Positions 12,201 to 27,200 of a DNA stretch of 64,000 nt are shown piece by piece. This DNA is from Ciona intestinalis (lineage: Eukaryota; Chordata; Ascidiacea; Phlebobranchia; Cionidae): positions 1 to 64,000 of the forward strand of contig NW_004190459.2 in the NCBI RefSeq assembly GCF_000224145.3. Direction: 5' to 3'. Position 1 is the stretch's first letter; each line of letters begins with the position of its first letter. The translations under genes and the position numbers were made by a program. The notes under the pieces were generated by a model that saw only the letters and a program-made list of their open reading frames with translations, was not told the origin of the DNA and searched no databases.

Positions 12201-15200
12201 AGTGCGCGAGAAGTTCGGGATCAAGAAGTTGCAACCAATCCACCAATAAACCTTGGATAAAATATATATATATGAGCACCAAACCTGGTTTTTACCTTAT
12301 TCAACATTTCTTATGAAATAATGTAAAACAACTACAGCAAACTGTGTCATAAATTATAGACGGCAAACCTGGGGTGGTAAGATATGCATGGCAACCTGAG
12401 ATTTTTCGACACTAGATTAGTCAGCAAACATTAAAACCAATAGGGCGAAATCTGTTTTTATAAAATTATGTGTCTAATTATCCCTTCCTCCCTTGTGTTA
12501 AATATTTTGTGCAACAATATTGAATTTTGAACTGAAAGTTTACTGATTGTGCAAACAATGCAGGGTAAGCATGTCCACCCTACCACCCCAGGTTCGTCAC
12601 GTATAATTAAACCTACCTGTTGTCCCAATGCTGGTGAAACAAACATCATCGGTGTCCGCTCTACCACGCCCAACCAAGATCCTTCGGTGTGAAATTTCCT
12701 CAAGCAATATTTGTGCCACAAGTCCAACCTGTGTGTATGGCAATCAACTTTATTCCAATATATAAGGTTTATATAGGATTTTATAACGCAAAGTGACCTA
12801 GGATATTTCTGGCGTCAGGGCTTAGCCAAAGGACACAGGGTTCAAAGCTCACCACTGGTGTCGATACTGGTAGACAAATATGTCTTTGGGCGAGTCACAT
12901 AAGAAACATTGCTCTAACACAGTGGTCAGTGGTCACTATTATTGGTTTCACCCTTGGTACTCGGGTAATACTTAAATCCCAAGTGCCATCATGTGCTGTA
13001 GGCCATAGGGCCTAACATATAGGACAGAGTTAGCCTATTTGGTAACAAGAGCTTTTTTGATAAACTTAATACAAATTAACTGTAAAACTATCAGACTATT
13101 ATAATATAAAAATGAGTTAATTGTTACATAATACTATATTACTATTGTTTTAAAATGACATGATTTTGTTGTGTTTATGGAGACATGTAGTTATAAAAAC
13201 CATTCACACTTATGATACACCTGGTGGCTACAAAATATACTAATATCATTCATGACAAAGTTTTAATTCAAAGTTACCTTAGCTTTGATTCCTTCATCTT
13301 TATCAAGCAAAGTAATTTGATCTCGCAAAAACTCCTCCAGTTTTGACCAATCAGATTGCCTTAAATTTTCACTGTTTTCCACCGACGGTGACCTTTGAAC
13401 CCCAAGTCTCTGTGACCCTGACAATGGCTTCCATGATGTCACAAAGCTGTAAAGGGGGTTTACCTTTCCTTCTTTTTTTTCAACCCCAAGATTTTGTGAG
13501 ACTATGTTGACAAGCTATGGATAATATGGTGGGTTAAAAATGGGCACAACAATTTGTGTGACTTACAAAAGTAATAACTGTATTTGTCTTTTCAATTATG
13601 TAAGGGAAGATTTAAAAATATTTTTTAAAAGAAAAGACAGGATATAGTGACAAAACAACAGTTGTATATATTTAAAAAATATATTTACATTTAATTGGAA
13701 GAAAATAAGTGTGGTCGCTACACCTAGCGACTCGTGCAAGGTATGTACATTTACAAGTGAAGTGGTAACAATTGAAGTGACATATGACACAATGTATAAA
13801 TAAGCATTAGTAAAAACCTATATACTTTTACAACCTTAAGCAGCAAACCTGGGGTGGTAAGGTAGGCAGGCCAGCCCCGGAATTTTCAACACTGCATTAA
13901 TCAGTAAACAATGGAATCGGAAATTTAGATTTAATTCACAGTATGTCTAAAGTTTGGTCAACTCATATTCTTACCTGAGAAAATTTGTTTTGAATATTCT
14001 GATCAAATTTCCGTTGACAGGAACGTAATGCACGGTCGACCATGCGTAACAAACTCGTCGCTCGAGATGGAAAGTTGATCAATTTCGTCACAAAATCTAA
14101 TTAAATTTTTTTTATCATTTTAAACCCAATTACAATTTTTTTATACTATTGTATATAGAGATGGCCTACATGGGCGAGCTATGGTAATTAAAGCCAGAGT
14201 TGGTTCCACCTACCTGTTAATATCAAGTTATGTAATGCTTGCACACATAGCAAAACCGGTTTATTCTGGTCTCCTCCGGTTTTTGTTTGATTGAAAGCTT
14301 GTAGAAGCTCCCTCCAAATAACAACACTTTTTCCTGTGGAATAAACAATATGGGAAATAACTGTAACTTTATTTTGTCAGTTATATTTTAGCACCAGAAT
14401 CAAAAATGGTTTTATTTCTGGTAAATTTTCTGGTAAAACTATATTTCGAACCCTTAAATCCCGATAATAATTATTATTTATGTAGAAAAATAATAAACAA
14501 ATAAAACTAAAAGAAATAGTTTTATTTATTTATATTTTTTTTTTGTGAATTTTTTACCTTTGGATGAAAACATCATCTCAAGTGATCTTTCCATGCTTTG
14601 AATATTTTCGGCAAATATTCCGTCCTTTCCTCTTCTTCTACCACTGGGTGCGGGTACAGAAACATCCATTGCTTCGTCATTATCACTGATGAGGTCAATC
14701 ACATCATGGGATGTGGATGGGATAGACTTTGTTGCCTGTTGAATATAAAGGGGCTTACATTGGGATAATTGAGAAACTACTAAGTTTCTATTCTATGCTG
14801 TTGATTCTAGATCTAGGGTTTAGGTCAGATTTGACCAATTATTTCAACACCCAGAGTGAAAGTCTAATCTGTGTTCTATTCTATGAGAATGAGGTTTTTG
14901 TAAAGGACCTGGAATTTTGACTAGATTTGACCAACTTCCCCAACACTGATACAACTTATTTAAAAAAGTATTTTTTTGTGTTCGATTCTACAGGAGTGAG
15001 GTCCTTGTCAGGGACCTGGGATTTAGGCAGGATTTGACCAATTACTGTGCAGTAGTCTACAGTTATTTTTATATTTATATTAAATAAGTTCAACACATAC
15101 TTGGTTTCCTTGATCAGGTAGTTGAGATTTAAGCAGTGCAGCAAAGTTTCCACCCGCCTTACAACCTCGTAACTTCTGTACGTCCAACAAGCGTGACATG

Positions 15201-18200
15201 TACTCTGTATTGCCTCGTGTGGCAGCTAGGATTGCTTCACGGTTCAAATCACATTGGGAATCTAGAACCTGAAAAAAAGTGGTACAATTTTAATTTCAAA
15301 AGTACAATTTTAATTTATCACAAAAAATATAGGTTTGTAGTGGTTGACTGTGCTTTGAGCACAGTTTTTTTTTAAATTATGGCAAATTTTAAAAATGTGG
15401 GTAAGGTTTTACATGGGACTTGAGATTTAGGCCAGGGTTAACAAATAACCCCTACACCCAGGCTGCCACAACCCATTTAGTAAGCACTGGGTTGGAGCAA
15501 TGTCTTCTGAGCGTCTTGCCCGAACACATATGCCTGATTGATTTATCCGTACCAGTGTAAAACATCGAACCCATTAACTTCGGTTATGATGCAAGCGCAT
15601 AACCTAAGACACATACACCTATCAACATTTGCCCAAGTAAAGATAGACATACGCATATCAGTATCGAGCACCCGGTACCATTGGGTTATAATCCAAGCAC
15701 CTAGCCACAACTCACCCTTAGTAATAAATCCATGGCTTCAACAGGAACTCCAAATGACTGAACAAAGAATACAAGTTGTTGAACTGTTAAATCACGAACT
15801 GCAGCAAATCTTAAACGTTGTGACAATGGCGTGACCTTCGACCTTAACATCTTCAACTTCAACCAATCAGGAAGAAGCAACGCTTCCTCTTGTGTGTCCA
15901 TTAAGAAAGCCTGAAAATGTAAAATAGTGAAATTAAACAAAAATTACTTTAAATTTATTGAAATAATTTTCTTACAGTTTAAAATACCAACTGAACAGAA
16001 CTTAATCAAAAATTTAACTTTATAAAATATATATTTAAAAAAAATCATTTAGACAAAACATATTTAACACGAAAATATAGTAAAACCACCTGTGGTAAAA
16101 CGTATCCTTCTTCAGTGAACCATAAACCCATTAACTCGTTATACACCAGATCCACATGAGGGAGCCGGGGATCTCTTGACGTGAACGAGAGTTGTGAAGG
16201 CGCTCCGTATCCAAGCAACACTATACTTGCTTGTGGTATGATGATATGTAATGTGGCTGCTTTGTATTGACCTGGCCACCTTACATAAACCTGTAGGAAT
16301 TTTTTTCTTCGTATTTTAAGTTGAATTTGAGGTAATTTGGATTGATCATTACATGGAAGAACATTATTTTTTGCGGGGGAGTTAGTAGATAACTTTTTTA
16401 AACCAATGGTAAATTTATGTGTTTAAAACAAATAGCAGCAAACCTTACAAAAAAATAGAATATTAATTGCTATAAAAGGCTAAATTACTGAAAGCATGAA
16501 ATATATGGCACAGAAATAAGAAATTTATGTATTTAATAAAAATAGCACCAAAACTAAAAAAAGGAATTTAAAAAAAGAAAAAGGCTAAATCTATAAATTA
16601 AAAGCCATATTAATTTTTATTCAACACACCTCATCTTGCACATCACTCCACGGCATTCGGTTGGTGCCGTCTTCACCTGCCGCGGCTTGTCTCTGTGCCT
16701 CGTGTGCCATGGCAATTGTCACGTGGGTCAAAAATATTTGGAGCAAGGCTGACATGAGACTACTGGCTGTGCTCTCGCTGCTCGATGGAGACACCTGGTG
16801 TCGAGTGAGTTTTAACGCTGATTCAACGACCGTACGTCTGCAACAACGTAACATTTCTTAAAAAAAAATACAGTTATGGTTTTATTCTACTTTGCAACAT
16901 AAAATTAATGTAAATTTGGGAAAAAAGTCTAAAAATAACGAATTCTTGATGAAAACAGGAAATATGAAAAAATAGTTTACATATTTTTATTGACATTTAT
17001 TGTAATCGAATTTCAGGAGCAGAAGCTAAAATGTTACCCCTCAAAAAAAATCTTGACTCCCAAACAGAGCCACAGCCCTGTTTAAGAAACTCTAACCAAA
17101 CATAACTAATTTAAACAACCACCAACCTATCTATCAGTAGATGAGCAGACATCCTTGCAGCTTTAGATGAAGATTCCATTATTTCAACATCATCGCTCGC
17201 GTACTGCGTTAGATCGTGACATAAATACGCGACGTACGCCGCAATGCATGATGGGAACGATTCAACCAGCGCAGCATTACGAACGGCGTCGATGGCGTGA
17301 CTTCGAATCACCGTCATATAATGTGGGAGTTGTGGGAGGTCATTTAACAACCAGCTGTAGGGGATATGATTTAGTGATGTTTTATGCGTTTAAAATTAAG
17401 TAGAAAAATATGTTTGTAAAAATGAAATTTTCCAAAGATAAAATGATAATTTGTAACATAAACAATTAAAAAAAGAAAAATAATCAGTATGAACATATTC
17501 ATATATATTAATAAATTGAAAAAATATGAGTGGTATTTTAAAGATTTCCAGTGACGGTGAAAGTAAAATTAGAGAGTGTTAAAATCTGAAAAAAAACATC
17601 ACTAATCAAGTATAAATGTTTTATTAAAATTAAAGATAATATTTTGTAAGAAATCTAGATTTTTAGAAAACAAATTCACGTAAATACCTAAAGTTATTCT
17701 CGCTTTTCTCTCTTGAATTTAAACCTTCTTTTCCCTCATTTATCTCGGACAACACGAGCGACAGAGCGTAACGTGATCGACTCCGGGTAAGTTTTTGTGG
17801 CGACGATAATCGCTTCAAGAAATATTGAACCACCTGTGTATTAATAATAGGGGTAATGTCAGCAGCACACAGACATAAAAAAGGTGGGTGGGGGTCAGGT
17901 CATGACCGTGTAAAGTGATGTCATATATTGGTTTCTGGCTTTTTACAGATGCAAAGTTACTTTGTCCTGTACAGTGTAGAAAAATTATAAGTAAATTGCT
18001 GCGAACACGATAAAATTTTATTTATTTAACTTTTCAGGAATAAACCAATCATATATATAGCTAAATAATTGATCCAAGAAAAATGTTTTTTTTCTGGTTT
18101 ACAAAATCTTTCTGCACAAACCTGTAAAGAATCTTCATAATTATCACTGGTGATAATTTTCCGAAGTTGAATGACCAACTCATCGATGTGTATTCCCCCA

Positions 18201-21200
18201 CTTAGTAACTGGGGAAAAAAATTTATATAGTTAGGGTTGATGTAAGGTGCTAAGGGGGACTTCGTTACTGCTTATGGAATATGGAACTTTTATGTTTATG
18301 AATGTAGGAGCAAAGTTTTAAAGAAATAAGTTGCCTTAAAATATATAAAAATAGTTGTTGTTTTTTTAAAGAGATTTTATTTTTCACCCAACAACACAAA
18401 TGCGTTTACACAGTTATAATTTTAGGATATAAAATGATTTTTTTTCGCGGAATTTTATAATTGTATTTTAGGTTACAATACACATTTTTTCCACCAACAC
18501 AATTTAATTTTTATTTTTTTAGGTTACAATAAAACAATTTTCTTACCTTTTCCGACTCACTATCTTGTACAAGTAGAAACTCACACAGACACTGCACGGG
18601 TAGCAAACCTACTTGACCTTTGGTGGAAGCCACAAGCTCAGGAAGCCACGTCATGGATTGGTTTTCCTCATGCCTTGAAATACATACATATTGGTAAGTC
18701 ATATGTAAGTGAACAGTATCTTTCCAAATACCCTGGACAATCAAACTATTGGTGTTTGTGTCGAAATGGAGCTTCTCATTAATAGGAATGAATAATTACA
18801 TCTCAAAGTGTTTATATATTTAGATTTTGATCAGATTGTCTATCAGATTGCTGGCATATTGAATAGTACGTTTGCCGCTAATTAAGAGAATATGGGTTCA
18901 GAGCTCTATGTTGCCCAAAAACTAATCATTTACAAAGTTATATATATACGTGGTAACTGGTAAGCAGGCACAAGCTGTAAACAGATCCACCGTGTTATAA
19001 CAGCTGTCATTGCCCCGTCAAGTTACAAAATGTTTAAAAACATTGTGTTGCCAAAATTAATGAATAATTTATGTCTAAAATTTAGTTTTTTTGAAAAATG
19101 ATCAGGAAGCACTGTTCTATAAAACTCTGTATGAACTAATATATGTTCGCATTTCTAGTCATATTACATCATCACATGAAACAGCTGACTCATCACAACA
19201 GCTGATTCATACCTGTTGATTATTTCCAGTAGAAAATCTGGTTGTCTTGATTGACAAAGTAGGACCCCAAGTTGCATTCGTTGAGACAATGCACTGAGTT
19301 GCTCCAATACCCGATCAGGGGGTCGTCGGGGGTGACCTTGTGGGTCCATTGCAATGAGTTGTGACAGTAGGAGGCTTGTCTCTTCAGTGACAACTAACCT
19401 GGTCGTGGCAGCAGCGAGGTGGCTTTCAAATTCAAGGACTTCACTTTTTTCAACCTAGAAATTTAATTAAAAAAAAAAAAATTGGGTAAATTTTTTGGCG
19501 TAAATAAAACTACAGGCTATCAACAAAGACCTTAACCATATATAAAAGAACTTAGGAAAATAAGTAGGGAAAAATGTAAAAATATAAAAGTCATTAAATA
19601 ACTAAAAAATAAAAATCAATGACAAAGGGGTCACATTTTTATGATTTTTAGAAAAATGTGGAGCAACAGTGTCAAAATGTAGTTAAATCTATAGTCTTTA
19701 AACCTCATAAATTAATTTACCAATTCTAATCCTACGCCTACGATTATTAACTAGAAACTTTGGAAGAAAGATTTATTACCAATAAAAGTGTAAATAAAAT
19801 TAAACCTAAATCAGACAGAAAAATACAAAAAAATCCTATGTTGTTTTAAACACATACAAAAACCAACATAAACCATTCATAGATAAAAGGCATGCACAAT
19901 GAACACAGCATTGTGTATCCTTATTCAAATTAAACTTACGAGTGACATTTGTAATTCTTTCCCCGTCATCTGACTTCTTAAATCGCTATCAACAACAGTT
20001 ACCGGGGGATACGAGAATCGATTTACGATTGACATTTCCATGAACACTGAAAACGTTATCAGATTATTATAGAGAGTTTGTATAATATTACCCATATATT
20101 AAAATCTATGTAAGCATTGTGATTGTTAATTGTTATATAACACTGAAAATATTACTAGATTAAAATACGGGGTTTGTATAACAGTACCCATATATTAGAA
20201 TCTATGTAAGCAATACATTGGGATTGTTAATTGTTATATAACACTGAAAATATTACTAGATTAAAATACAGGGTTTGTATAATATTACCCATATATTAGA
20301 ATCTATGTAAGCAATGCATTGTGATTGTTATATAATTAGAAAAAAATCTGATATTTATCAAATTCTATTTTTTATTTTGACACCATTTTACTTTTTAAGA
20401 TTATTAGATTGAATAAGTTACAATAACATGTATCCACTCTCCTAAAACCCATTTGTTTATATTTTTAAAAAAATGTATAATGCATTCTCTTTTATATGGG
20501 TAAGGTCTTTGTTCAAGGACCTGAAATTGAGGCCAAATTTGGCCCTTCAAAATTGAGGCCAAATTTGGCCTATTACTCAGACACCGTTGTATGCAACATA
20601 AATCCAATTCTGTTTTCCTATATCGATACAACCCTACCTTTAAGCATGGGATATTGTGTCCATGCCTGGTGACCAACAGTAGACGGATTGAATGCGAGGA
20701 TTATCAACAAAGTTTGAAGAGCTGACCAATATAACTGGGATATTGCTAGTGAGGGTGGGGTGTAATCTTCTGGGAGACGAATGTTCCCTGGATGGTGGTA
20801 ATGACATAGAGCGAGGATTGTATCAATCACATCGCTTCTCTCAGTGATGAGAGAGTTGAAGTCCGGGCGAGCGATGCTTCCTGCTCGTCTGTGGAGGGGA
20901 GGATTTAGGAAGATTTTTGGAGGGTTATAGGTATGTGCCTTCTATACAGCGTTAAATTCTTTTATGGATATGTGTGGTGTTATTCCATTTTGTTTTCTAG
21001 AAGTTTGACCTTTTTTAAGAACCTAGGATTTAGCGTGATCGGTATTTGCTCTCTATACAGCATAAAATATGTTTATGGGTATATTTGGTGTAATTGTATG
21101 CTATTCTATATGGGTTTGCTCCTTACTTGAGGACCTAGGATTTGGGCAAGATTTTGACATCATGGCAAACATGTATGCAAACCATTACCCCAACACCTAG

Positions 21201-24200
21201 GGTGCTACAACCCATTAGCGACCACTAAGTTGGGGCAATTTCTGGTTATGATGGAAGCGCCCAACCCCCAAGCCACGGCACCTGACACATATGCCAGATA
21301 AACATCCAACACAGCAATACACTTATCCCTACCTTACAAGTTGTCCGATCATATCCAACGCTTCAGCTGGTACAAGTGGGTGGTCAGTGGACAACCCAAT
21401 GGCTGCCAGTCTGAGTATGGAACCTTCCAACACTGAACAGTCGTGACACATCTTAACTAAGGATGTTCGTTCTGATTCTGGTGGCCAGTTATCTCGTGTG
21501 TGGTAAGTATCAGGTGGTTTCAGAAACAAGAACTTGGTAGATGAAAATAAATCATAAAACAAGTGAACGTGTTTTTAGCTTGTTTATACTCGCGTGGTGG
21601 GGAATGTCCGAATGGCAATTGTTGACTCGTTAGAGTCAATATAACAGTGTTTTGTTTCATACACCTCTTGCCGGCTTACAAGTTACTTATGTAAATTTGT
21701 AGGTGATTATTTTGGGAGAATTTGATGCAGGCGCAAAAACCACTGTGTTATGTCTAAAAAATGATAAACTTTTAACAGAAGTACCAATGTTTTTATAAGA
21801 GCAAAGGATTTTACAGTTGATATCCTTATAAAATAATTTACCACATTTTTTAAAGGGAACACAAAAAATTGATAACATACCTTTTGCAGCAGTTGTATAA
21901 ACTCCTGTGCTGAAATTCGAGGTGCTAGTCGAGGTACAACCACAGCATGTGCCCACCATAATGCATTGTGTTGGATTTTAGCGAGGGTTTCTTTGGACTG
22001 AGCATAGACTATCTCAGCATCAGACATTTGACCTTCAAGTGCCTTTTTCTGAAAAATCATAATTTTTTCAGAACTTTCATGTTTTAAACAACTAGCAACA
22101 GTCTATGTGAGTTGTGAGGATACGGTTTTATATTTCTTTGAATGTTCTTTGTTTACTAATAAATGAGACAAAAAAATAAAAAAAATATATAATGTCAAAT
22201 GTTCAGTAAATAATTTTAAATAATATACATTTATATATATATATATATATAGGCTCTAAGTTTAGACAAAGAATTTTAATACAATTAACAATATAAAGGT
22301 TCCAAATTAAATGCAGTTCAATTTGTAATAATAGTGAAAATATTGTTACCTTTCCAATTATATAAGCAATAACTTCCTTGGCGTGAGGTGTGATACTCAG
22401 TAACATTGTCAAACATACCAGGTCACATGTAGATGATATAAAACGATCTGTGGAAAAATGGACAGTTATGGAGGCCATTTATACTAAAATGATAACCTGT
22501 AATTTATTTATTATTTGAAAAATAAACAGTTTTATTTAAAAAAGCTCCAGTTTCTGTTAAAAATATAATCATTCGGCTGTTTTTGCTAGCACGCAATATA
22601 AGATTATATATAAGTAAATCTCTTTTGGTAAAAACGTTAATTTTAATATTATACCATTGTTTCGTCTTAAATCTGGCTAAAAGAATTTACGTTTATACCA
22701 GAAAAGCTACTTACTTATATATATATATATATATATATTAATATAATAAAATATGGGTCTTGGTGTTATTCACAGTGAAATATAAGAATACATGACCTTT
22801 ATGAGGTTGGTCCAATGCTGAGAACTTTTCCATGTCTGGTTCTTGCATCAAACCTAATGCTAATGCAGGGAACTGCATGTCATGCTTCACTGAACGTACA
22901 ATCTCACGCAGCAAACCACGCACAGCACGAAGGTAATCCTCGTGTTGAAGAAGGAGGTCTTGACAAACTGAAGCTGTGGAAATATCTACCATTAAATGTT
23001 GATATTTAATTTTATATTATCAGATAGCCTTTCTTCAATAAGATTGCTCCTATATGAGCTAAGTTTATGTGCCAGAGTGACATTCCAATATCACATGCAT
23101 TGGATCAAGAAGTGTTGTTATTTGGTGCGACCTTGAACGACCTTTATTCAGTTTTTACTTTTCATTAAACATTAACATATTGAATAGTGAAGGGTTTAAA
23201 GTGACCAGTGATATGGCTCAGTGGGTATTTGCTTGCAATGTAGAGAAAGGACACTAAGTGCATACCTAACTTGACAATCATCTGCGACCTAAATATACTA
23301 ATACTAATATGTGTAAGTGTTTTTAAGCTAGACACTTGAGGGACATTGTTTCAAACTAGTGCTCACTAATGGGTTATTTATAGCACTCTGGGTGCCAGGA
23401 CTCGGGATAATGAGCAAACTTTTGCCTAAGTCTTAGGTCCTTTGATTAAACATGCTGTAGAACCTTATCTACATAAAATAGGTTGAAAGAGTTTAAAAAA
23501 AGGCCATTAAATAGTTAAAATAAAAATTAAATAAAAATATTTTTCAAACCAACCCAAAGTTTTAGCTGCAGATTCCGGATAATACTGCAGAGTTGAGACA
23601 ACAACAGCCATATTGCTAGGGTTACGTGCGTTGGATAATTCATTGTAAAGAACGTAGCTGAACATTGTCTTTAAGTTGTCAGGATGTGCCTCGATCAATT
23701 CCTAAGAAACAACAATGATAAAATATGATTTAAAATCTTAATGTTAATCTGTTAAATTTGATACACTTTAATGCTGCATGTATATCTTATACTTTAGAAG
23801 GCCTATTGAGCATTAATAAATTTAAATCCCAAATTTAAATCAAGTTTTAAGCTTTTAATAAACAATGTACCTCAAGCTTAGTAAACAATTAATTATATAC
23901 ATTATATATAATAAATTATATAATGCAATATATTAAATGATATATATAATATATCAGTTTACTATTAACTACTGCTAATGTATTTCCTGAATAATTCTAT
24001 ATACAGAAAAATATATGTAAAAAAATATACTGTTGTATAAAAAATAAAATACATATATTACCCCCTAATGAAATATAATATATACACCTCTAATTTATCC
24101 ACTAAGTTAATCACCTTGATACACAGTGTGTAATGGTTGAGAAGAAGTTTTGATTTTAACCTCATTTTTGTCATGTGACCGATGACATCAACATCTTCTT

Positions 24201-27200
24201 GTGAATGAGTGTTGCAGTTCACACATATTGCCAACAGTAAGTCCTGTAGATTAGATATAAATGAATAAATGAATGTAACTTATTTATTTCTGTGTGGCTG
24301 GGCAACAACGATGGCTATAACATGGGTGTTCTGTTTTAATAAAATTGTGCCTGCTTACGAGTTACCACATACAAAAAATTTTGTTCAATTTTTAATGTAT
24401 AGATGTACATTTGGACAATGCATAGGATACACTTGGTTGGAGCAATTGCCATATCTTGCCCTAGAAACCACATGCTCACAATGGTAGCAGTGTTGGGCCA
24501 TAACCTCTCGGCTAGAGGGTACATCACTGTGGCACATCTGACTCTTCAAATATATATAATAAGAGTTGTTTTGTCTAATATATACATGTTTACAAAACTT
24601 ACTAATACAATATAGACAGCAGCCATATAAACTCAGAGTTTAAAAGGGGAAAAGTTACCATGTGAGTGTTTTTAAGTAAAATCTAATAAAAAGCTATCTA
24701 ATGAAATTTTATGACAACTGTAAAGCTACAGTTATAAATTTAAATTTATGACTTCCTCAGATGAACTTTCAAACTTCATAGTGACATTCAGACTGAGACA
24801 GTGCCTTGAAATTATTATAACATCTAGTACTGTTGTAATATTTACCTGTGCTGGTTTAATCAACTTTGGATTTTGAAGCCACATTTCAAGTTTCTGAATC
24901 GACATTAGTCGTACTTCCTGTAAACCACACACGGAAGTCAGGGTTCGAATCAGGGTTTTCCCCACTGCATTAGGGGTCCCACCAGCTTGACCCGGGGTAT
25001 TCCCCAGTTCACCCTGTCTTCTTGTAAGTCGATCACGCAAAAGTTCAATTGTAATTTGGTGGATTGAATCTACTTTATCTTCAAACCTAAGATTTATGAA
25101 TAAGAACATAAAATGATTGGAAAATGTTAATTTGTATGACATAATAAAAACTTGTAATTTTAATATTTCTTCAGATAAAATATTAAATAATAAAAATAAT
25201 TAAAAAAATTATAAATACAGCCTATGTATATATGGTACAAATTACTAATTATAATATATCCGGAATAAATTTCGATAGCTGATATTTTTGAGGCAAGAAA
25301 CTAACTTTTACCTCAAAACTGGAGGTTCTTTTGGAAATTCTTTCATCTCCACGTCGCCTTCAAGTGTTGGGTTAGGTTTGGTTCCGTAAGCAGCAACTAT
25401 TGTGTGGACGAACTGCTGGCAATGAACATGGTCCACCCATATTCGTTCACCCAGTGAGTCATCCAAGAACACTGTGAAGGTAAGAATGGGCATCAGTTTT
25501 AACATTTTTAACCACCCAAAAAGGTGGTGACCAAACAAATTCTGGATTGTTTAACAAAATTTTTTAAATTTTAAACAAAATCCGGGAAAAAAATCTAGGA
25601 TGTTTAAAACACCTATTGTCTAAAACATAAAGAACCTTGGATCTGCTTGTTTGTATAGACACTCAAAAGCAGGATAAATGTTGTTTTTTTTTAATTTAAA
25701 CCTGGGTTGCATATTTAAACATAATATGATTTCACACCTGTCTCAAAACTTGGGGTGACCTGTTCTTAATGGTAAAATTGTTAGTATATTGTTTGTACCC
25801 CATCCATAACTGATCTGTTTAAACATTTCCAAGTAAACAAACAAAAAGGAAAACAGAAAGTATATATATATGTATATATATATATATATATCAACTAACA
25901 GTGTATGCAGTATGGCACACAAAAACTTTGCATTAAAGCAGTGATAAAACAATAAAATAAAACTAGTTTTTATATGCTTAACAAGAAATGAAACACACCT
26001 CTAACAATTAACAGAGGCCAGTTCTCTTCTTGGTCAAGAACTTCCATTAGTATACTAGAGGCAATGATTGCCACTATGTTGTTGTGTTTTGACTTGACAT
26101 ACTCCAACCCAATGTCTTTCTTAAGAAGGCTTGCCAAACTTTCAACAACAGATTTGTTGTTAAATATATCTGGCCTTTGCTTAGCAAGTGTGAGAAGTGA
26201 TAACACAGTTGTGTGATCGGGTTTTATTCGATTAACTCGTAAAGATTGAATCGCTCCACAAAGGAAAGCCTGTCGGAATTAATGAGAAAACTTGTTATTT
26301 TGGTAGGCCTATACAGAATACAATACTGCATTTGTGCATTACCCTGTTTTATTACATGGGCTCTTTTAAGCTGCAATATAAAATGATGGATAGTACATGC
26401 AAATAATGCATGTCAATGTTATGATCTAGTAAAAAAAGAATAAATGATAGTTAGTGAAAAAGAAAGAGTGAAAATGGAAACACAGTTGTAAAAACACAGG
26501 TGTATTATTGTTATACAAATTCTTCTGGTTTAGTAATTGGTATCACACAAAACAACTGTGTGACCATACATTGCAAAGAAATAACACAAGTGAAGTGTTC
26601 TATTCAATAATGGTGGGGTTCTACAGTTATGGGACCTGCAGCTACGTGTGGGGTTTTACAGCTATAGGACCTGAAATTTAAACCAGAGTAGGACCACTAC
26701 CCTGACACCCTGTGTGCTACAACCCATTAGTGACAACTGGATTGGGGCTATGTCTTTGGAGTGTCTTGCTAAAGGACACATATGTCAATCAGTTATCGGT
26801 ATTCTGTAAAGTACCAGAAGCGAGAATCAAACTCAGTATTTTTATATATGACGCAAGCTACTAACCACTATATATGATGCAAGCTACTAACCAGTCATGG
26901 CACCCGACATGCTAACTGCTAAGTGTTATAAACTACAAGGTTAACTAATATTAAATTAACCCATAAAGCCACAAACTGCTCACCTCTGCTTGACTTGGAT
27001 AAACATCAACGTGCTTCATAACCTGGTGTACAAGCTCCACTGAGGGACAGTCTAAGCAAACACCAGTGGGCTCAGGTATTGTAGGCGACATACGAGACTG
27101 GGCTTCAGCAGCTAACCTCCCATGTGGGGTTATTGGGTGGAAATGAGAAGTTTCTTGAGCTTGGACCTTGATTTTCTTCGCTGGTGGCAAAGGGTAATAT

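Noticed and set aside
16661..17403. Plus-strand frames opposite INTS1 exons
   Set aside because: Shadows of the minus-strand exons, which match INTS1.
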